From the NCBI GenBank assembly GCA_963821345.1, contig CAWGDM010000002.1:124001-188000 (forward strand): DNA of 64,000 bases, written 5' to 3'. The notes under the pieces are model-generated. The model saw nothing but the letters and a program-made list of their open reading frames with translations. It was not told where the DNA came from and searched no databases. The DNA comes from WHSW01 sp963821345 (GTDB lineage Bacteria; Actinomycetota; Thermoleophilia; Solirubrobacterales; 70-9). Positions 1-9,250 of this stretch are shown here, piece after piece (within the stretch, counting starts at the first letter, position 1; each line of letters starts with the position of its first letter). A program made the translations under genes and the position numbers.

Positions 1-1
1 C

Positions 2-97
2 GGGATGGTGTTCACAATTCGCGGCGCCAAGGTCGTCCGATGGCGCCTGTTTCCCGACCAGCAATCGGCCCTCGAAGCCGCCGGACTGTCGGAGTAG
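2..97 (+). CDS. SnoaL-like/NTF2-fold protein, C-terminal end (cut by window edge)
   Basis: Only the last 31 codons are inside the window. The peptide ends FPDQQSALEAAGLSE, and the preceding stretch reads IRGAKVVRWRLFPD. This is the typical final beta-strand and tail of small actinobacterial SnoaL-like (NTF2-fold, polyketide-cyclase or ketosteroid-isomerase-like) proteins. The substrate cannot be told. A second SnoaL start follows three bases after the stop, so two paralogues once stood in tandem. Family assignment rests on the short tail alone. Confidence 0.55.
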   Translation, partial: GMVFTIRGAKVVRWRLFPDQQSALEAAGLSE

Positions 98-100
98 GCG

Positions 101-181
101 ATGTCGCGGGAGAACGTCGAGATCGTGCGCCGCGCCCACGCGGCGTTCAACCGAGGCGACATCGATGGCACGGTTGCTTGA
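101..181 (+). pseudogene. SnoaL-like protein, truncated N-terminal fragment
   Basis: An ATG three bases after the previous stop opens a 26-residue peptide beginning MSRENVEIVRRAHAAFNRGD, the usual N-terminal helix of the same SnoaL-like family. It then hits TGA. The rest of the fold (about 100 residues) is missing: the following bases do not continue the family in any frame I can read, and a VOC gene starts at 239. I read it as a remnant of a tandem paralogue deleted or replaced downstream. Confidence 0.5.
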
Positions 182-238
182 CTAAGCGGGTGTCGATGCC
201 CCTCTGTCAGACGTACCACATCTGATTCGGCTATCAGC

Positions 239-712
239 ATGGCCGGGATCGACATCAACGGCGTCGCCCACCTGATCCTGCGGGTCAACCGGATCGCCGA
301 GTGCATCGCCTTCTATGACCGGCTGATGCCATTCCTGGGGCTGAGGGCCGTGCCTCCGCGTTCCGAGGAGTTCGTCTACTACGTCGGTGGGCGTACCGCG
401 CTCGGCATTCGCGCAGCCGCCGCAGATCAGGCCATCCACGAGCACATCGAGACCGGGCCGGGCCTCGACCACCTCTGCTTCCGCGCCCGCGCACGCGAGG
501 ATGTCGATGCCGTGCACTCGTTCCTGCTCGAAGCCAAGACCGAGATCGTTCGTCCGCCGCAGGAGGGGCCTTGGGCGCCGGGCTATTACTCACTGTCGTT
601 CCGCGATCCCGAGGGAATCCGGCTCGAGATCAACCATGTGCCCGGCCCGGGGCTGCTGGCGGACGGCGCGGCGTTCACCCCCGACCCCGATTACCCCCTG
701 TCGGGCGCCTGA
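239..712 (+). CDS. VOC (glyoxalase/bleomycin-resistance fold) family protein
   Basis: 157 residues with two beta-alpha-beta-beta-beta modules. The first opens GVAHLILRVNRIAECIAFYD; the second has GLDHLCFRA near residue 80 and the closing strand FRDPEGIRLEINHVPG near residue 130. Candidate metal ligands are H11, H83 and the E of IRLEINH. These are the usual VOC positions, so a metal-dependent lyase, isomerase or dioxygenase-like activity is possible, but the substrate is unknown. The next gene appears to start on the base before its TGA. No clear promoter hexamer is visible in front of the ATG. Confidence 0.85.
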   Translation: MAGIDINGVAHLILRVNRIAECIAFYDRLMPFLGLRAVPPRSEEFVYYVGGRTALGIRAAAADQAIHEHIETGPGLDHLCFRARAREDVDAVHSFLLEAKTEIVRPPQEGPWAPGYYSLSFRDPEGIRLEINHVPGPGLLADGAAFTPDPDYPLSGA

Positions 713-1221
713 TTCGACCCGCCGCGATCTGCGCGTGTGCCGTCGTGACCGTGGCCATGGCCGGCTGCGGTGGCTCCGACGACGAGACGATCGCGAGCCC
801 GGCTGAGCGCGCTGCGTTTATTGCCAAGGCGGATCCGCTCTGCAAGACCTACGAGCATCGGCTGGCGCGGGTTTCCCAACACTTCGAGGCGGTCCTGGCG
901 CGGGCCGGGGCCGCGCGGGCGAACGCCGTGATCGCGCGGCAGTACGTGCGCCAGGGGGAGCTCCTGGAAGGACTGGTCGTACGGTTGCGAAGGGCGCGGG
1001 TGCCGGTCGGTGACGAGGACGCGATCGGTCCCTGGCTGGCGGCGCGTGCTCGCCAGGCCGCGGATCAGCTCGAGCTGGCAGCAGCGTTGTACGGGCCCGA
1101 TGCCGATCCCGATGCGGTCGCCGAGCTCAAGGACCGGCTGGCGACGGACGCGGCCGAGGCAGCCGAGGCGATCCAGGGGTATGGATTCGACTACTGCGGC
1201 CTGCGGCCCGGCGCTCCGTAG
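709..1221 (+). CDS. Putative lipoprotein of unknown function (CTG start)
   Basis: The mature part is about 150 residues, helical and Ala/Arg/Glu rich, with two later cysteines (CKTYEHR and DYCGLRP). The N-terminus LIRPAAICACAVVTVAMAGC is a lipoprotein signal with lipobox MAGC, so it should be exported and lipid-anchored. No ATG, GTG or TTG lies upstream in frame near the signal. The start that keeps the signal peptide is CTG at 709, which overlaps the TGA of the VOC gene (CTGA). A GTG at 745 would remove most of the signal. The gene ends exactly where the convergent lipoprotein gene ends (TAG at 1219 abuts CTA at 1222). No family recognised. Confidence 0.6.
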   Translation: MIRPAAICACAVVTVAMAGCGGSDDETIASPAERAAFIAKADPLCKTYEHRLARVSQHFEAVLARAGAARANAVIARQYVRQGELLEGLVVRLRRARVPVGDEDAIGPWLAARARQAADQLELAAALYGPDADPDAVAELKDRLATDAAEAAEAIQGYGFDYCGLRPGAP

Positions 1222-1593
1222 CTACTCGCCGGCGCAGGCGGCCCCGGCGTCGAATGCCTGGTCGATCAGGTCCTTCGGCGGCTCGCCGGTCGTGCGGATC
1301 TCGTCCAGGCCCGCCTGCAGCTGCTCGTCGGTGACCGACTCCGCCAGCGCGTCGATCGCGCACTGGGCCTGCGCGTGGGTGAGGCCCTCCTGCTGGGTCA
1401 GCAGCATCATCAGCGCCTGCTCGAACGCGCGCCGCAGGTCGTCGTTGCTTGGGCCGTCCGCCGTGGTGCTCGTCGACGAGGACGACGTGCTCGAGCCCGC
1501 CGGCGCGGTCGCGGTGTCGCCGCTGCCTCCGCAGGCAGCGAGCGCCAGGCAGGCCAGCAGCGCAGCGGCCAGGCTCGCGCGCTGGGTGTTCAA
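1222..1593 (-). CDS. Small putative lipoprotein, Ser/Thr-rich linker
   Basis: 123 residues starting at TTG. LNTQRASLAAALLACLALAAC is a classical lipoprotein signal ending in lipobox LAAC, followed by a Ser/Thr-rich linker (SSTSSSSTSTT). A helical C-terminal domain of about 75 residues follows, with two cysteines (QCAIDAL and AACAGE) that could pair. The upstream GGGACGAG can serve as ribosome site. A longer in-frame extension to 1911 exists but runs antisense through cysK and is a shadow. Function unknown; it may be the same kind of small envelope lipoprotein as its convergent neighbour. Confidence 0.7.
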   Translation of the reverse strand: MNTQRASLAAALLACLALAACGGSGDTATAPAGSSTSSSSTSTTADGPSNDDLRRAFEQALMMLLTQQEGLTHAQAQCAIDALAESVTDEQLQAGLDEIRTTGEPPKDLIDQAFDAGAACAGE

Positions 1594-1639
1594 GTGCTCG
1601 TCCCGCTCATCTTGCGCCTGATTCTGATCGCTCGGTACC

Positions 1640-2610
<971 letters not shown>

Positions 2611-2611
<1 letters not shown>

Positions 2612-3345
2612 TGCTTGGCCTGGGGACATTGCGGCGGGTAGCGCACGAGATCGGCTCCGACGTCGCCGCGGCGCGCGACCGCGACCCGGCGGCTCGCGGG
2701 GTCGGCACGGTCGAGATCCTCTCCAGCTGGGCCGGGGTGCAGGCGCTGCTCGCCCACCGCGTCTCGCACGCGCTCTACGACGCCGGCCTGCCGCTGGTCC
2801 CGCGGACGATCGCCTTCACCAGCCGCGCGATCACCGGGGTCGAGATCCACCCCGCGGCGCGAATCGGCGAGGACTTCTTCATCGACCACGGCGCCGGCGT
2901 GGTGATCGGCGAGACGGCCGAGATCGGCGACCGGGTGACGCTCTACCAGGGTGTCACCCTGGGCGGTACCGGGTTTGCGCGCGGCAAGCGCCACCCCACG
3001 GTGGAGAACGACGTCACGATCGGCTCGGGCGCGAAGCTGCTCGGCCCGGTCAAGGTCGGCCACGGCGCCAAGGTCGGAGCGAACACGGTGGTGATCGAGG
3101 ACGTGCCGGAGAACTCGACCGTGGTCGGCAACCCGGGCCACCCGGTTCGGGTCGAGGGCCGCCGGCCCGAGGGCCCGGACGCCGACTGGATCCACCTGCC
3201 CGACCCGGTCGCCGAGGCGATCAAGGTGCTCTCGGATCGCCTTGGGGCGCTCGAGCAGCGGCTCGGCGAGCTCGACGGCAAGGCCGCCGAGGGTGAGGTC
3301 AAGCAGCTGCGGGCGAAGCGCGGTCCGGACCCGGCGGGGGGCTAG
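2611..3345 (+). CDS. cysE: Serine O-acetyltransferase
   Basis: Acetylates L-serine with acetyl-CoA, the first step of cysteine synthesis. 244 residues. The N-terminal helical part is short (about 75 residues), as in the EpsC/short CysE class. The left-handed parallel beta-helix hexapeptides follow (IHPAARIGEDFFIDHGAGVV, then VTIGSGAKLLGPVKVGHGAK). H93 in FIDHGAG is the catalytic histidine by homology. The C-terminal 45 residues (VLSDRLGALEQRLGEL) look like a short coiled coil and replace the usual Ile-terminated CysK-binding tail, so complex formation with CysK is not assured. Its ATG overlaps the cysK stop. Confidence 0.95.
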
Positions 3346-3400
3346 CGAGGCGTAGGCCACGCGCCGAAGCCGAGCCCCGCCGCCGTTGATACGGCTAATT
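3346..3400 (+). repeat. Junction element, degenerate copy D
   Basis: This stretch after the cysE stop aligns with the junction elements at 11230, 33099, 44081 and 55381. It shares GAGGCG, the block GAAGCCGAGCC and the loop octamer GCCGTTGA at 3382-3389. The right stem arm is TACGG instead of GGCGG, so only three of five pairs remain. The base triplet where other copies have the start codon is TCA. pcrA starts 33 bases further on with its own promoter, so this copy looks decayed. Confidence 0.55.
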
Positions 3401-3419
3401 CAAGCGCCGCGTGCGGGAC

Positions 3420-3425
3420 TATCCT
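3420..3425 (+). promoter_or_regulatory. -10 hexamer TATCCT of pcrA
   Basis: TATCCT lies 7 bases before the GTG start, so transcription would begin at or next to the start codon and the mRNA would lack a leader. Confidence 0.55.
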
Positions 3426-3432
3426 CGCCCGG

Positions 3433-5709
3433 GTGAGCGACGAGGAGTTCGAGGGCGCGCCAACCGAGGTCGGAATGGACCCGGTCGAGCGGCTGCTCGA
3501 GGGCCTCAACCCCGCCCAGCGAGAGGCGGCCACCCATGGCGAGGGGCCGCTGCTGGTGCTGGCCGGGGCGGGCTCCGGCAAGACCCGGGTGCTGACCCAT
3601 CGGATCGCCTGGCTGCTGGCGACCGAGCGGGCGCGACCGATGGAGATCCTCGCGATCACGTTCACCAACAAGGCCGCGAACGAGATGCGCGAGCGCGTCT
3701 CGAGCCTGGTCGGCGGGGTCTCGCGGGCGATGTGGGTGATGACCTTCCACTCGGCCTGCGCGCGGATCCTGCGCGCCGACGCGGAGCGGCTCGGTTACAA
3801 GCGCTCGTTCACGATCTACGACGAGGCGGACTCGGTGCGCATGGTGCGCCGGTGCATGGACGAGCTCGAGCTCGACCGCAAGCGTTGGCCGCCGCGGTCG
3901 GTGAAGGCGGCGATCTCGGCCGCCAAGAACCAGCTCGTCGACGCCTCCGACTACGCCGACGCCGCCTCGACCGACCGCGAGCAGGCGATCGCCGACGTCT
4001 ACAACCTCTACGAGCGGCGGATGGTCGAGGCCTCGGCGATGGACTTCGACGATCTGCTCGTCCGGGTCGTGAACCTGCTCGAGCTGTTCGGAGACGTCCG
4101 CGACAAGTACCGGCGGACCTTCCGCTGGGTGCTGGTCGACGAGTACCAGGACACCAACCGCGCCCAGTACCGGATGCTGCAGCTGCTGACCGAGGAGCAC
4201 CGGAATCTGACCGTGGTCGGCGACGAGGACCAGTCGATCTATTCGTTCCGCGCCGCCGACATCCGCAACATCCTCGACTTCGATCATGACTTCCCGGATG
4301 CGGAGGTGGTGAAGCTCGAGCAGAACTATCGCTCGACGCAGACGATCCTCGACGCCGCAAACGCGGTGGTGTCACACAACACCGAGCGCCGGGAAAAGCA
4401 CCTCTGGACGGACGCCGGCCGAGGCGAGATGATCGTCGTCGGCGAGTTCGACGACGAGCACGCCGAGGCCCGCTACGTCGCTTCGGAGGTCAACCGGCTG
4501 GTCGAGGAGGGGACGCCGCGCGACCGGATCGCGGTCTTCTACCGAGTCAACGCCCAGAGCCGAGTGCTCGAGGACACCCTGGTCCGGTTCGAGATCCCCT
4601 ACCAGGTGATCGGCGGGACGAAGTTCTACGAGCGGGCCGAGATCAAGGACGCGATCGCCTACCTGCAGCTGCTCGCCAACCCGGCCGACGCGATCTCGTT
4701 CACGCGGATCGTCAACTCGCCGCGGCGCGGGATCGGTGATCAGAGCCAGGCGCGGATGCTCTCGCACGCGAACACGCTCGGGGTCGACATCTGGGAGGTG
4801 CTCGCCAATCCGTCGCAGATCCCGGGGCTCGGCTCCGCGGCGTACCGGGCGGTCGGCCGCTTCTCGGAGACGATGGCCCACCTGCGCCAGCGCGCCGAGC
4901 GCAACGGCCCGGTGGCCGAGCTGCTCGACGCGATCCTGCACGAGACCGGCTACATCGAGGCGCTCGAGGCCGAGCGCACGGTCGAGGCCGAGGGCCGGGT
5001 CGAGAACCTCGAGGAGCTGGTCGGGGTCGCCGGCGAGTTCGACGCCAACCGCGAGCTCGAGGGTGACCAGGAGGTTACGCCGCTGGAGGAGTTCCTGGCC
5101 CAGATCTCGCTGGTCACAGAGCAGGACAACATCCGCGACGCCGAGAGCCTGGCGACGCTGATGTCGCTGCACAACGCCAAGGGCCTGGAGTACGACGCGG
5201 TCTTCGTGATCGGCTGCGAGGAGGGCGTCTTCCCGCACTCGCGCTCGCTCGAGGAGGGCAACGTCGAGGAGGAGCGCCGGCTCGCCTACGTCGGCGTCAC
5301 CCGGGCCCGCGAGAAGCTCTGGCTGACGTACGCGCGGCGTCGCTCGCTGCACGGCGGGGCGAGCTGGAACGTGCCCTCGCGCTTCCTCAAGGAGCTGCCC
5401 GAGGCCCTGGTCGAACAGCACGTCGCGACCACCGCGACCGGCTGGGCGAGCGGCGGCAGCGACGCCCGCGCGCGGGCGACCGGCTTCGGGCGCCGGCCGT
5501 CCGGCGACAGCTTCTCGGTGCCCGATCCCAAGCAGCCGAGCCCGCCGCCGGTCCCGTACGCGGTCGGCGACGACGTCCTGCACGCCAGCTTCGGCGAGGG
5601 CGTGGTGACCGCGGTCGAGGGCGGCTCTGTGGTCGTGATCCGGTTCGCCGCCGACGGCTCGGAGCGCAAGCTGATGGCCGACTACGCCCCGCTGAAGAAG
5701 GTCGCGTGA
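3433..5709 (+). CDS. pcrA: ATP-dependent 3'-5' DNA helicase PcrA/UvrD
   Basis: 758-residue superfamily 1A helicase for nucleotide excision repair, replication restart and RNA polymerase backtracking. Walker A GAGSGKT is at 45-51. Motif Ia is ITFTNKAANEMRER near 76, motif II DEYQDTN at 236-242, motif III GDEDQSIYSFR near 262, motif IV LEQNYRST near 295, and motifs V/VI LMSLHNAKGLEYD and YVGVTRAREK near 575-625. After a Gly/Ser/Pro-rich linker, residues about 711-758 form the Tudor-like C-terminal domain (VGDDVLHASFGEGVVTAV) that binds RNA polymerase in PcrA. GTG at 3433 is preceded by TATCCT at 7 bases. folD follows after 4 bases. Confidence 0.96.
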   Translation: MSDEEFEGAPTEVGMDPVERLLEGLNPAQREAATHGEGPLLVLAGAGSGKTRVLTHRIAWLLATERARPMEILAITFTNKAANEMRERVSSLVGGVSRAMWVMTFHSACARILRADAERLGYKRSFTIYDEADSVRMVRRCMDELELDRKRWPPRSVKAAISAAKNQLVDASDYADAASTDREQAIADVYNLYERRMVEASAMDFDDLLVRVVNLLELFGDVRDKYRRTFRWVLVDEYQDTNRAQYRMLQLLTEEHRNLTVVGDEDQSIYSFRAADIRNILDFDHDFPDAEVVKLEQNYRSTQTILDAANAVVSHNTERREKHLWTDAGRGEMIVVGEFDDEHAEARYVASEVNRLVEEGTPRDRIAVFYRVNAQSRVLEDTLVRFEIPYQVIGGTKFYERAEIKDAIAYLQLLANPADAISFTRIVNSPRRGIGDQSQARMLSHANTLGVDIWEVLANPSQIPGLGSAAYRAVGRFSETMAHLRQRAERNGPVAELLDAILHETGYIEALEAERTVEAEGRVENLEELVGVAGEFDANRELEGDQEVTPLEEFLAQISLVTEQDNIRDAESLATLMSLHNAKGLEYDAVFVIGCEEGVFPHSRSLEEGNVEEERRLAYVGVTRAREKLWLTYARRRSLHGGASWNVPSRFLKELPEALVEQHVATTATGWASGGSDARARATGFGRRPSGDSFSVPDPKQPSPPPVPYAVGDDVLHASFGEGVVTAVEGGSVVVIRFAADGSERKLMADYAPLKKVA

Positions 5710-5713
5710 GCGC

Positions 5714-6568
5714 GTGAGCGCAAAGGTGATCGACGGCAAGGCGGTTGCCGCCGAGGTCAAGGAGCGGGTTGCCGCAGGCGTGCGCGAGTTCTCCGAGGCG
5801 CGCGGGGGGGACGTGCCCGGCCTCGCGACCGTGCTGGTCGGCGAGGACCCGGCCTCGCACGTCTACGTCGCCAACAAACGCCGCCAGACCGAGGAGGTCG
5901 GGATGCGCTCGTTTCATCATCAGCTTGGCGAGGGCACCCCGACCGATGAGTTGATCGACCTCGTCGGTGAGCTGAACCACGAGGAGACCGTCGACGGGAT
6001 CCTCGTCCAGCTGCCGCTTCCCGACCAGATCGACCAGGACGAGGTGATCTCGGCGATCGACTCGGCCAAGGACGTCGACGGCCTGACCGCTCGCAGCGCC
6101 GGGCTGCTCGCCCAGGGCCGGCCCCGGCTGGTGCCGTGCACTCCCCGGGGGATCATGGAGCTGCTGGCCCACGCCGGGACCGAGGTTGAGGGTGCCGAGG
6201 CCGTCGTCCTCGGGCGCTCGATCCTGGTCGGCCGGCCGATGGCCGCGCTCCTGCTTGGTGCGAACGCGACCGTGACCATCTGTCATTCCCGCACCCGCGA
6301 CCTGGCGGCGGTCTGCTCGCGCGCCGACATCCTGGTCGCCGCCGTCGGCGCGCCGCGGATAGTGACCGCGGAGATGGTCAAGCCGGGCGCGACCGTGATC
6401 GACGTCGGCACCAACCGCACCGACGACGGCCTGGTCGGCGACGTCGACTTCGGCCCCGTCAGCGAGGTGGCCGGCGCGATCACACCGGTGCCCGGCGGCG
6501 TCGGGCCGATGACGATCGCGATGTTGCTGGCAAATACCTTGACCGCGGCCTCAGAGCGTCCGATCTAG
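5714..6568 (+). CDS. folD: Bifunctional methylenetetrahydrofolate dehydrogenase/cyclohydrolase
   Basis: Interconverts 5,10-methylene-THF and 10-formyl-THF (NADP-dependent dehydrogenase and cyclohydrolase) in the cytosol. 284 residues, normal length. Visible motifs are the catalytic Y-x3-K in YVANKRR near 51-55, ILVQLPLPDQ near 98, KDVDGLT near 120, PCTPRGIMELL near 140, the Rossmann GRSILVGRPMA near 170 and the signature PVPGGVGPMT near 258. GTG start 4 bases after the pcrA stop, so it is cotranscribed with the helicase. Confidence 0.96.
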   Translation: MSAKVIDGKAVAAEVKERVAAGVREFSEARGGDVPGLATVLVGEDPASHVYVANKRRQTEEVGMRSFHHQLGEGTPTDELIDLVGELNHEETVDGILVQLPLPDQIDQDEVISAIDSAKDVDGLTARSAGLLAQGRPRLVPCTPRGIMELLAHAGTEVEGAEAVVLGRSILVGRPMAALLLGANATVTICHSRTRDLAAVCSRADILVAAVGAPRIVTAEMVKPGATVIDVGTNRTDDGLVGDVDFGPVSEVAGAITPVPGGVGPMTIAMLLANTLTAASERPI

Positions 6569-6572
6569 GGGA

Positions 6573-6578
6573 GTAGGC
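6573..6578 (+). promoter_or_regulatory. -10-like hexamer TAGGCT before the membrane-protein gene
   Basis: TAGGCT right after the folD stop could start a transcript near 6585. That gives a short leader carrying a clear ribosome site, AGGAGAGAA, 3 bases before the ATG at 6618. This is one of the few genes here with a strong Shine-Dalgarno. Confidence 0.4.
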
Positions 6579-6617
6579 TGCGCGCGACAATCCGCTCCCA
6601 TCCCACTTAGGAGAGAA

Positions 6618-7169
6618 ATGGACGCAGACAGGCTTGGTAGGGGTGAGCAGATCGCCGGCATTTGTGCCGTGCTCCTGTTCATCTTCATGTTCTTCAACTG
6701 GTTCTCTTTGCCGGACACAGTCGATGGCGTCCCCACCGGGGTGGGACTTGCCGAGGCCGCCGGGATCGACACCGGCGTGAACGCTTGGCAGGCGTACGAC
6801 TTCACCGACCTCGTCCTACTGGTGACGATCGTCGTCGCCGCCGGCGGCGCGGTCGCGACGCTGATGGCGCGTGACGTCGCCCTGCCAGTAGCGGCCAGCG
6901 CCCTCACCGCCGGCCTCGGGATCCTCAGCTTCGTGATGGTGGGGTGGAGCCTGATCAACACGCCCTCCGAGGGCTCGGTCGACCTCGACCGAAGCTGGGG
7001 AGTGTTCGTCGGCCTGCTGCTGACCGCCGGGGTTGCCTACGGCGGATGGATGTCGATGCAGGAGGACGCGACCTCGTTCGGCGACCAGGTCGACCCCGTC
7101 CAGGGTGACGACGCGCCGCCGCCGCCGCCCGCGGCCCCGCCGCCCACGGCCCCGCCGCCCGCCTCGTAA
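6618..7169 (+). CDS. Four-helix membrane protein with proline-rich C-terminal tail
   Basis: 183 residues. Hydrophobic segments lie at about 12-28 (ICAVLLFIFMFFNWFSL), 62-82 (DLVLLVTIVVAAGGAVATLM), 88-110 and 128-146. The cytosolic or external tail is acidic and then almost pure Pro/Ala (PPPPPAAPPPTAPPPAS). No catalytic motif seen, and I do not recognise a named family. The strong AGGAGAGAA ribosome site fixes the start. A perfect hairpin follows at 7208. Confidence 0.75.
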   Translation: MDADRLGRGEQIAGICAVLLFIFMFFNWFSLPDTVDGVPTGVGLAEAAGIDTGVNAWQAYDFTDLVLLVTIVVAAGGAVATLMARDVALPVAASALTAGLGILSFVMVGWSLINTPSEGSVDLDRSWGVFVGLLLTAGVAYGGWMSMQEDATSFGDQVDPVQGDDAPPPPPAAPPPTAPPPAS

Positions 7170-7207
7170 AGCGGACCCCGGGTTTCGGCTCGGGAGGAGA
7201 GGTGAAC

Positions 7208-7235
7208 ACGGCGGCCGCCCTCGGGCGGCCGCCGT
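7208..7235. terminator. Bidirectional terminator hairpin between convergent genes
   Basis: A perfect 13-bp inverted repeat, left arm ACGGCGGCCGCCC at 7208-7220 and right arm at 7223-7235, with a two-base spacer. It lies between the membrane-protein stop (7169) and the GMC oxidoreductase stop (7246). There is no T-run, so any termination would be of the GC-hairpin type common in actinobacteria. Confidence 0.65.
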
Positions 7236-7245
7236 TGCGTCGGGG

Positions 7246-9222
7246 TCAGTCCGCCCGCGCGGCGATCTCGCGGGCGGCCCGCGCGGCGACGGCGATGATC
7301 GTGATCATCGGGTTGACGCCGATCGAGCTCGGCAGCACGCTCCCGTCGGCGACGTACAGCCCCTCGGCGCCGTGGACGGCGCCGTCGGTACCGACGACGC
7401 CGCGCGCCGGGTCGGCGTCCATGCGGGCGGTGCCCATCGGGTGGAAGGCCTCCAACCGAAGCGCCCGAGCCGGCGGCGGCTTCGCCTCGAAGTCGGCGAT
7501 CCGCCCGCGAGGCAGGCTGAGCATCCCCGAGACCTGGGGCAGGACCTCGCGGGCGCCGGCGGCATAGAGGATCTCGGCGGCGCGGGCGATCCCGAAGTAC
7601 AGCCGCTCGGCGTCCTCGCGAAGCAGCCGGTAGGTGACCCGCAGCGAGCCGTCGCGTGCCAGCCGGACCCGGCCCGAGGACCGATCGGAGAGGTGGATCC
7701 CGGTCGAGGCGATCCGGTCGTAGCTCAGCATCGCCTCCTGGTGCGCGGCCCCGGCGCCCGGCAGCCAGGCGCCGCCGAAGGCCAGCGGGGTGAAGGTCGC
7801 CTCGAGCAGCAGCCCGTGCTCGTGCTCCCACTCGTCGACCGCGTAGCTCTGCATCACCCCGTCCCAGCCGCGGACCTGCTCGTCGAAGCGCCCCCCGACC
7901 CAGGAGGCGGGGTGGATGCGCAGGTTGTGGCCCAGTTGGCCGCTGCCGGAGACGAACGAGGAGCGCAGCAGCAGCTCGGGGGTGCCGAAGGCGCCGCCGG
8001 CGAGCACCACCCCGCGGCGCGCCTCGACCTTGAACGGCCTCCCGGGCCCGCCGTCGGCAACCCCGGCGACGCACTCGACACCGGTTGCCCGCCGGCCGCT
8101 GAAGACCACCCGGCGCGCCTCGACCCCGGCGCGCACCCGCGCCCCGGCGTTCACGGCGCGGGGCAGGTAGGTGACGTGCATGGCGCGCTTGGCGTCGAGC
8201 CGACAGCCGTTCGGGCAGGAGCTGCATTGGTTGCAGCGACCGGCGTTGCGGCTCAGGGGCGCGTGGCTGAGCCCGAGCTCGATCGCACCCTCGCGCAGCA
8301 GCTGCCCGTTGCGGCCCATCGTCTCCGGGTCGACGGGGGCGACGTCGAGCATTTCCTCGGCCTCCTCGTATTCGGGTTCGAGGTCTGCCGCCCAAGCGAT
8401 CCCGTGCTCCGAGCGCCAGCGGGCGAGCACCGGCTCGGGGGTGCGAAAGCAGGTGCCGGAGTTGATCACCGTGGTTCCGCCGACGGCGCGCGCAACCGGC
8501 GTCGGAACCGCCGGGCGGCCCTCGGCGACCGTCAGCCCGCCGTCGCGATAGAGCGCCACCATCGCCGCCAGCGGCTCGTCCGGGTAGTCGCGGCGGTCGC
8601 GGTAGGGACCGGCCTCGAGCACGACCACCTCGTGGCCCGCCTCGGCGAGCACGGCGGCCGCCGCGGCGCCGCCGGCGCCCGAGCCGACGACCACGTAGTC
8701 ACAGCTCTCCCCGGCGCCGTCGGGCTCCAGATCGCCGAGCGGATCGGCGGGAGGGGCCGAGGGCGGGTCGCCGACGACCTCGCACCTGGATTCGAAGCCG
8801 ACCGCCTCGCGCACCCGGGCGTCGTTGGCGTAGCCAAGCCCGCCGATCACCTTGACCAGCAGCGTCAGGTCGCGCTTGGAGGCCGAGCGCGAGCGTTCCG
8901 CCTCGGCGAGGAAGGCGCGCCGGCGGTCGACCGACAGGCGTGAGAAACGCCGCGGGAAGGTGATCCAGTCGAACGCTTGCAGCGCGAGGCGCAGGCCGAC
9001 CAGCGAGCGCTTCGGCATCGCCCGCAGCAGCGGCTCGAGCGCCGCGACCGCATCGACCTGGTCCGTTTCGGGCTCCGTGCCCGCGGCCGCCGGCAGCGGG
9101 CCGAGGGCCGGGTTCATCGCCTCGACGTGCGAGCGCAGGACGCGCTCCGCGGAACGGCCGAGCGGGCCGGGGCGGGAGGGCTGCGGCGGTGCGGTGCTCC
9201 GGCTGGCGGTCGCCCCCGTCAT
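7246..9222 (-). CDS. GMC-family FAD-dependent oxidoreductase
   Basis: 658 residues. The FAD Rossmann motif VVVGSGAGG starts near 178, followed by HEVVVLEAGP. A cysteine-rich segment CNQCSSCPNGC at about 326-337 is typical of the long-chain alcohol/cholesterol-oxidase-like GMC branch. HPMGT near 594 and NPMITI near 635 are the C-terminal GMC signatures with the catalytic His and Asn regions. The first ~150 residues are an extra helical domain (WITFPRRFSRLSVDRRRAFL) like the small subunit 3 of gluconate-type dehydrogenases, fused here. ATG at 9222 was chosen because longer forms would run antisense through gatC. It diverges from gatC with 28 bases between. The substrate is unknown: an alcohol or sterol. 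Confidence 0.88.
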   Translation of the reverse strand: MTGATASRSTAPPQPSRPGPLGRSAERVLRSHVEAMNPALGPLPAAAGTEPETDQVDAVAALEPLLRAMPKRSLVGLRLALQAFDWITFPRRFSRLSVDRRRAFLAEAERSRSASKRDLTLLVKVIGGLGYANDARVREAVGFESRCEVVGDPPSAPPADPLGDLEPDGAGESCDYVVVGSGAGGAAAAAVLAEAGHEVVVLEAGPYRDRRDYPDEPLAAMVALYRDGGLTVAEGRPAVPTPVARAVGGTTVINSGTCFRTPEPVLARWRSEHGIAWAADLEPEYEEAEEMLDVAPVDPETMGRNGQLLREGAIELGLSHAPLSRNAGRCNQCSSCPNGCRLDAKRAMHVTYLPRAVNAGARVRAGVEARRVVFSGRRATGVECVAGVADGGPGRPFKVEARRGVVLAGGAFGTPELLLRSSFVSGSGQLGHNLRIHPASWVGGRFDEQVRGWDGVMQSYAVDEWEHEHGLLLEATFTPLAFGGAWLPGAGAAHQEAMLSYDRIASTGIHLSDRSSGRVRLARDGSLRVTYRLLREDAERLYFGIARAAEILYAAGAREVLPQVSGMLSLPRGRIADFEAKPPPARALRLEAFHPMGTARMDADPARGVVGTDGAVHGAEGLYVADGSVLPSSIGVNPMITIIAVAARAAREIAARAD

Positions 9223-9236
9223 CGCGGGCGGCAACC

Positions 9237-9242
9237 TAACAT
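9237..9242 (+). promoter_or_regulatory. -10 hexamer TAACAT of gatC
   Basis: TAACAT sits 8 bases before the gatC ATG, so the gatCA transcript would be leaderless. Confidence 0.6.
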
Positions 9243-9250
9243 CTAGCCCG

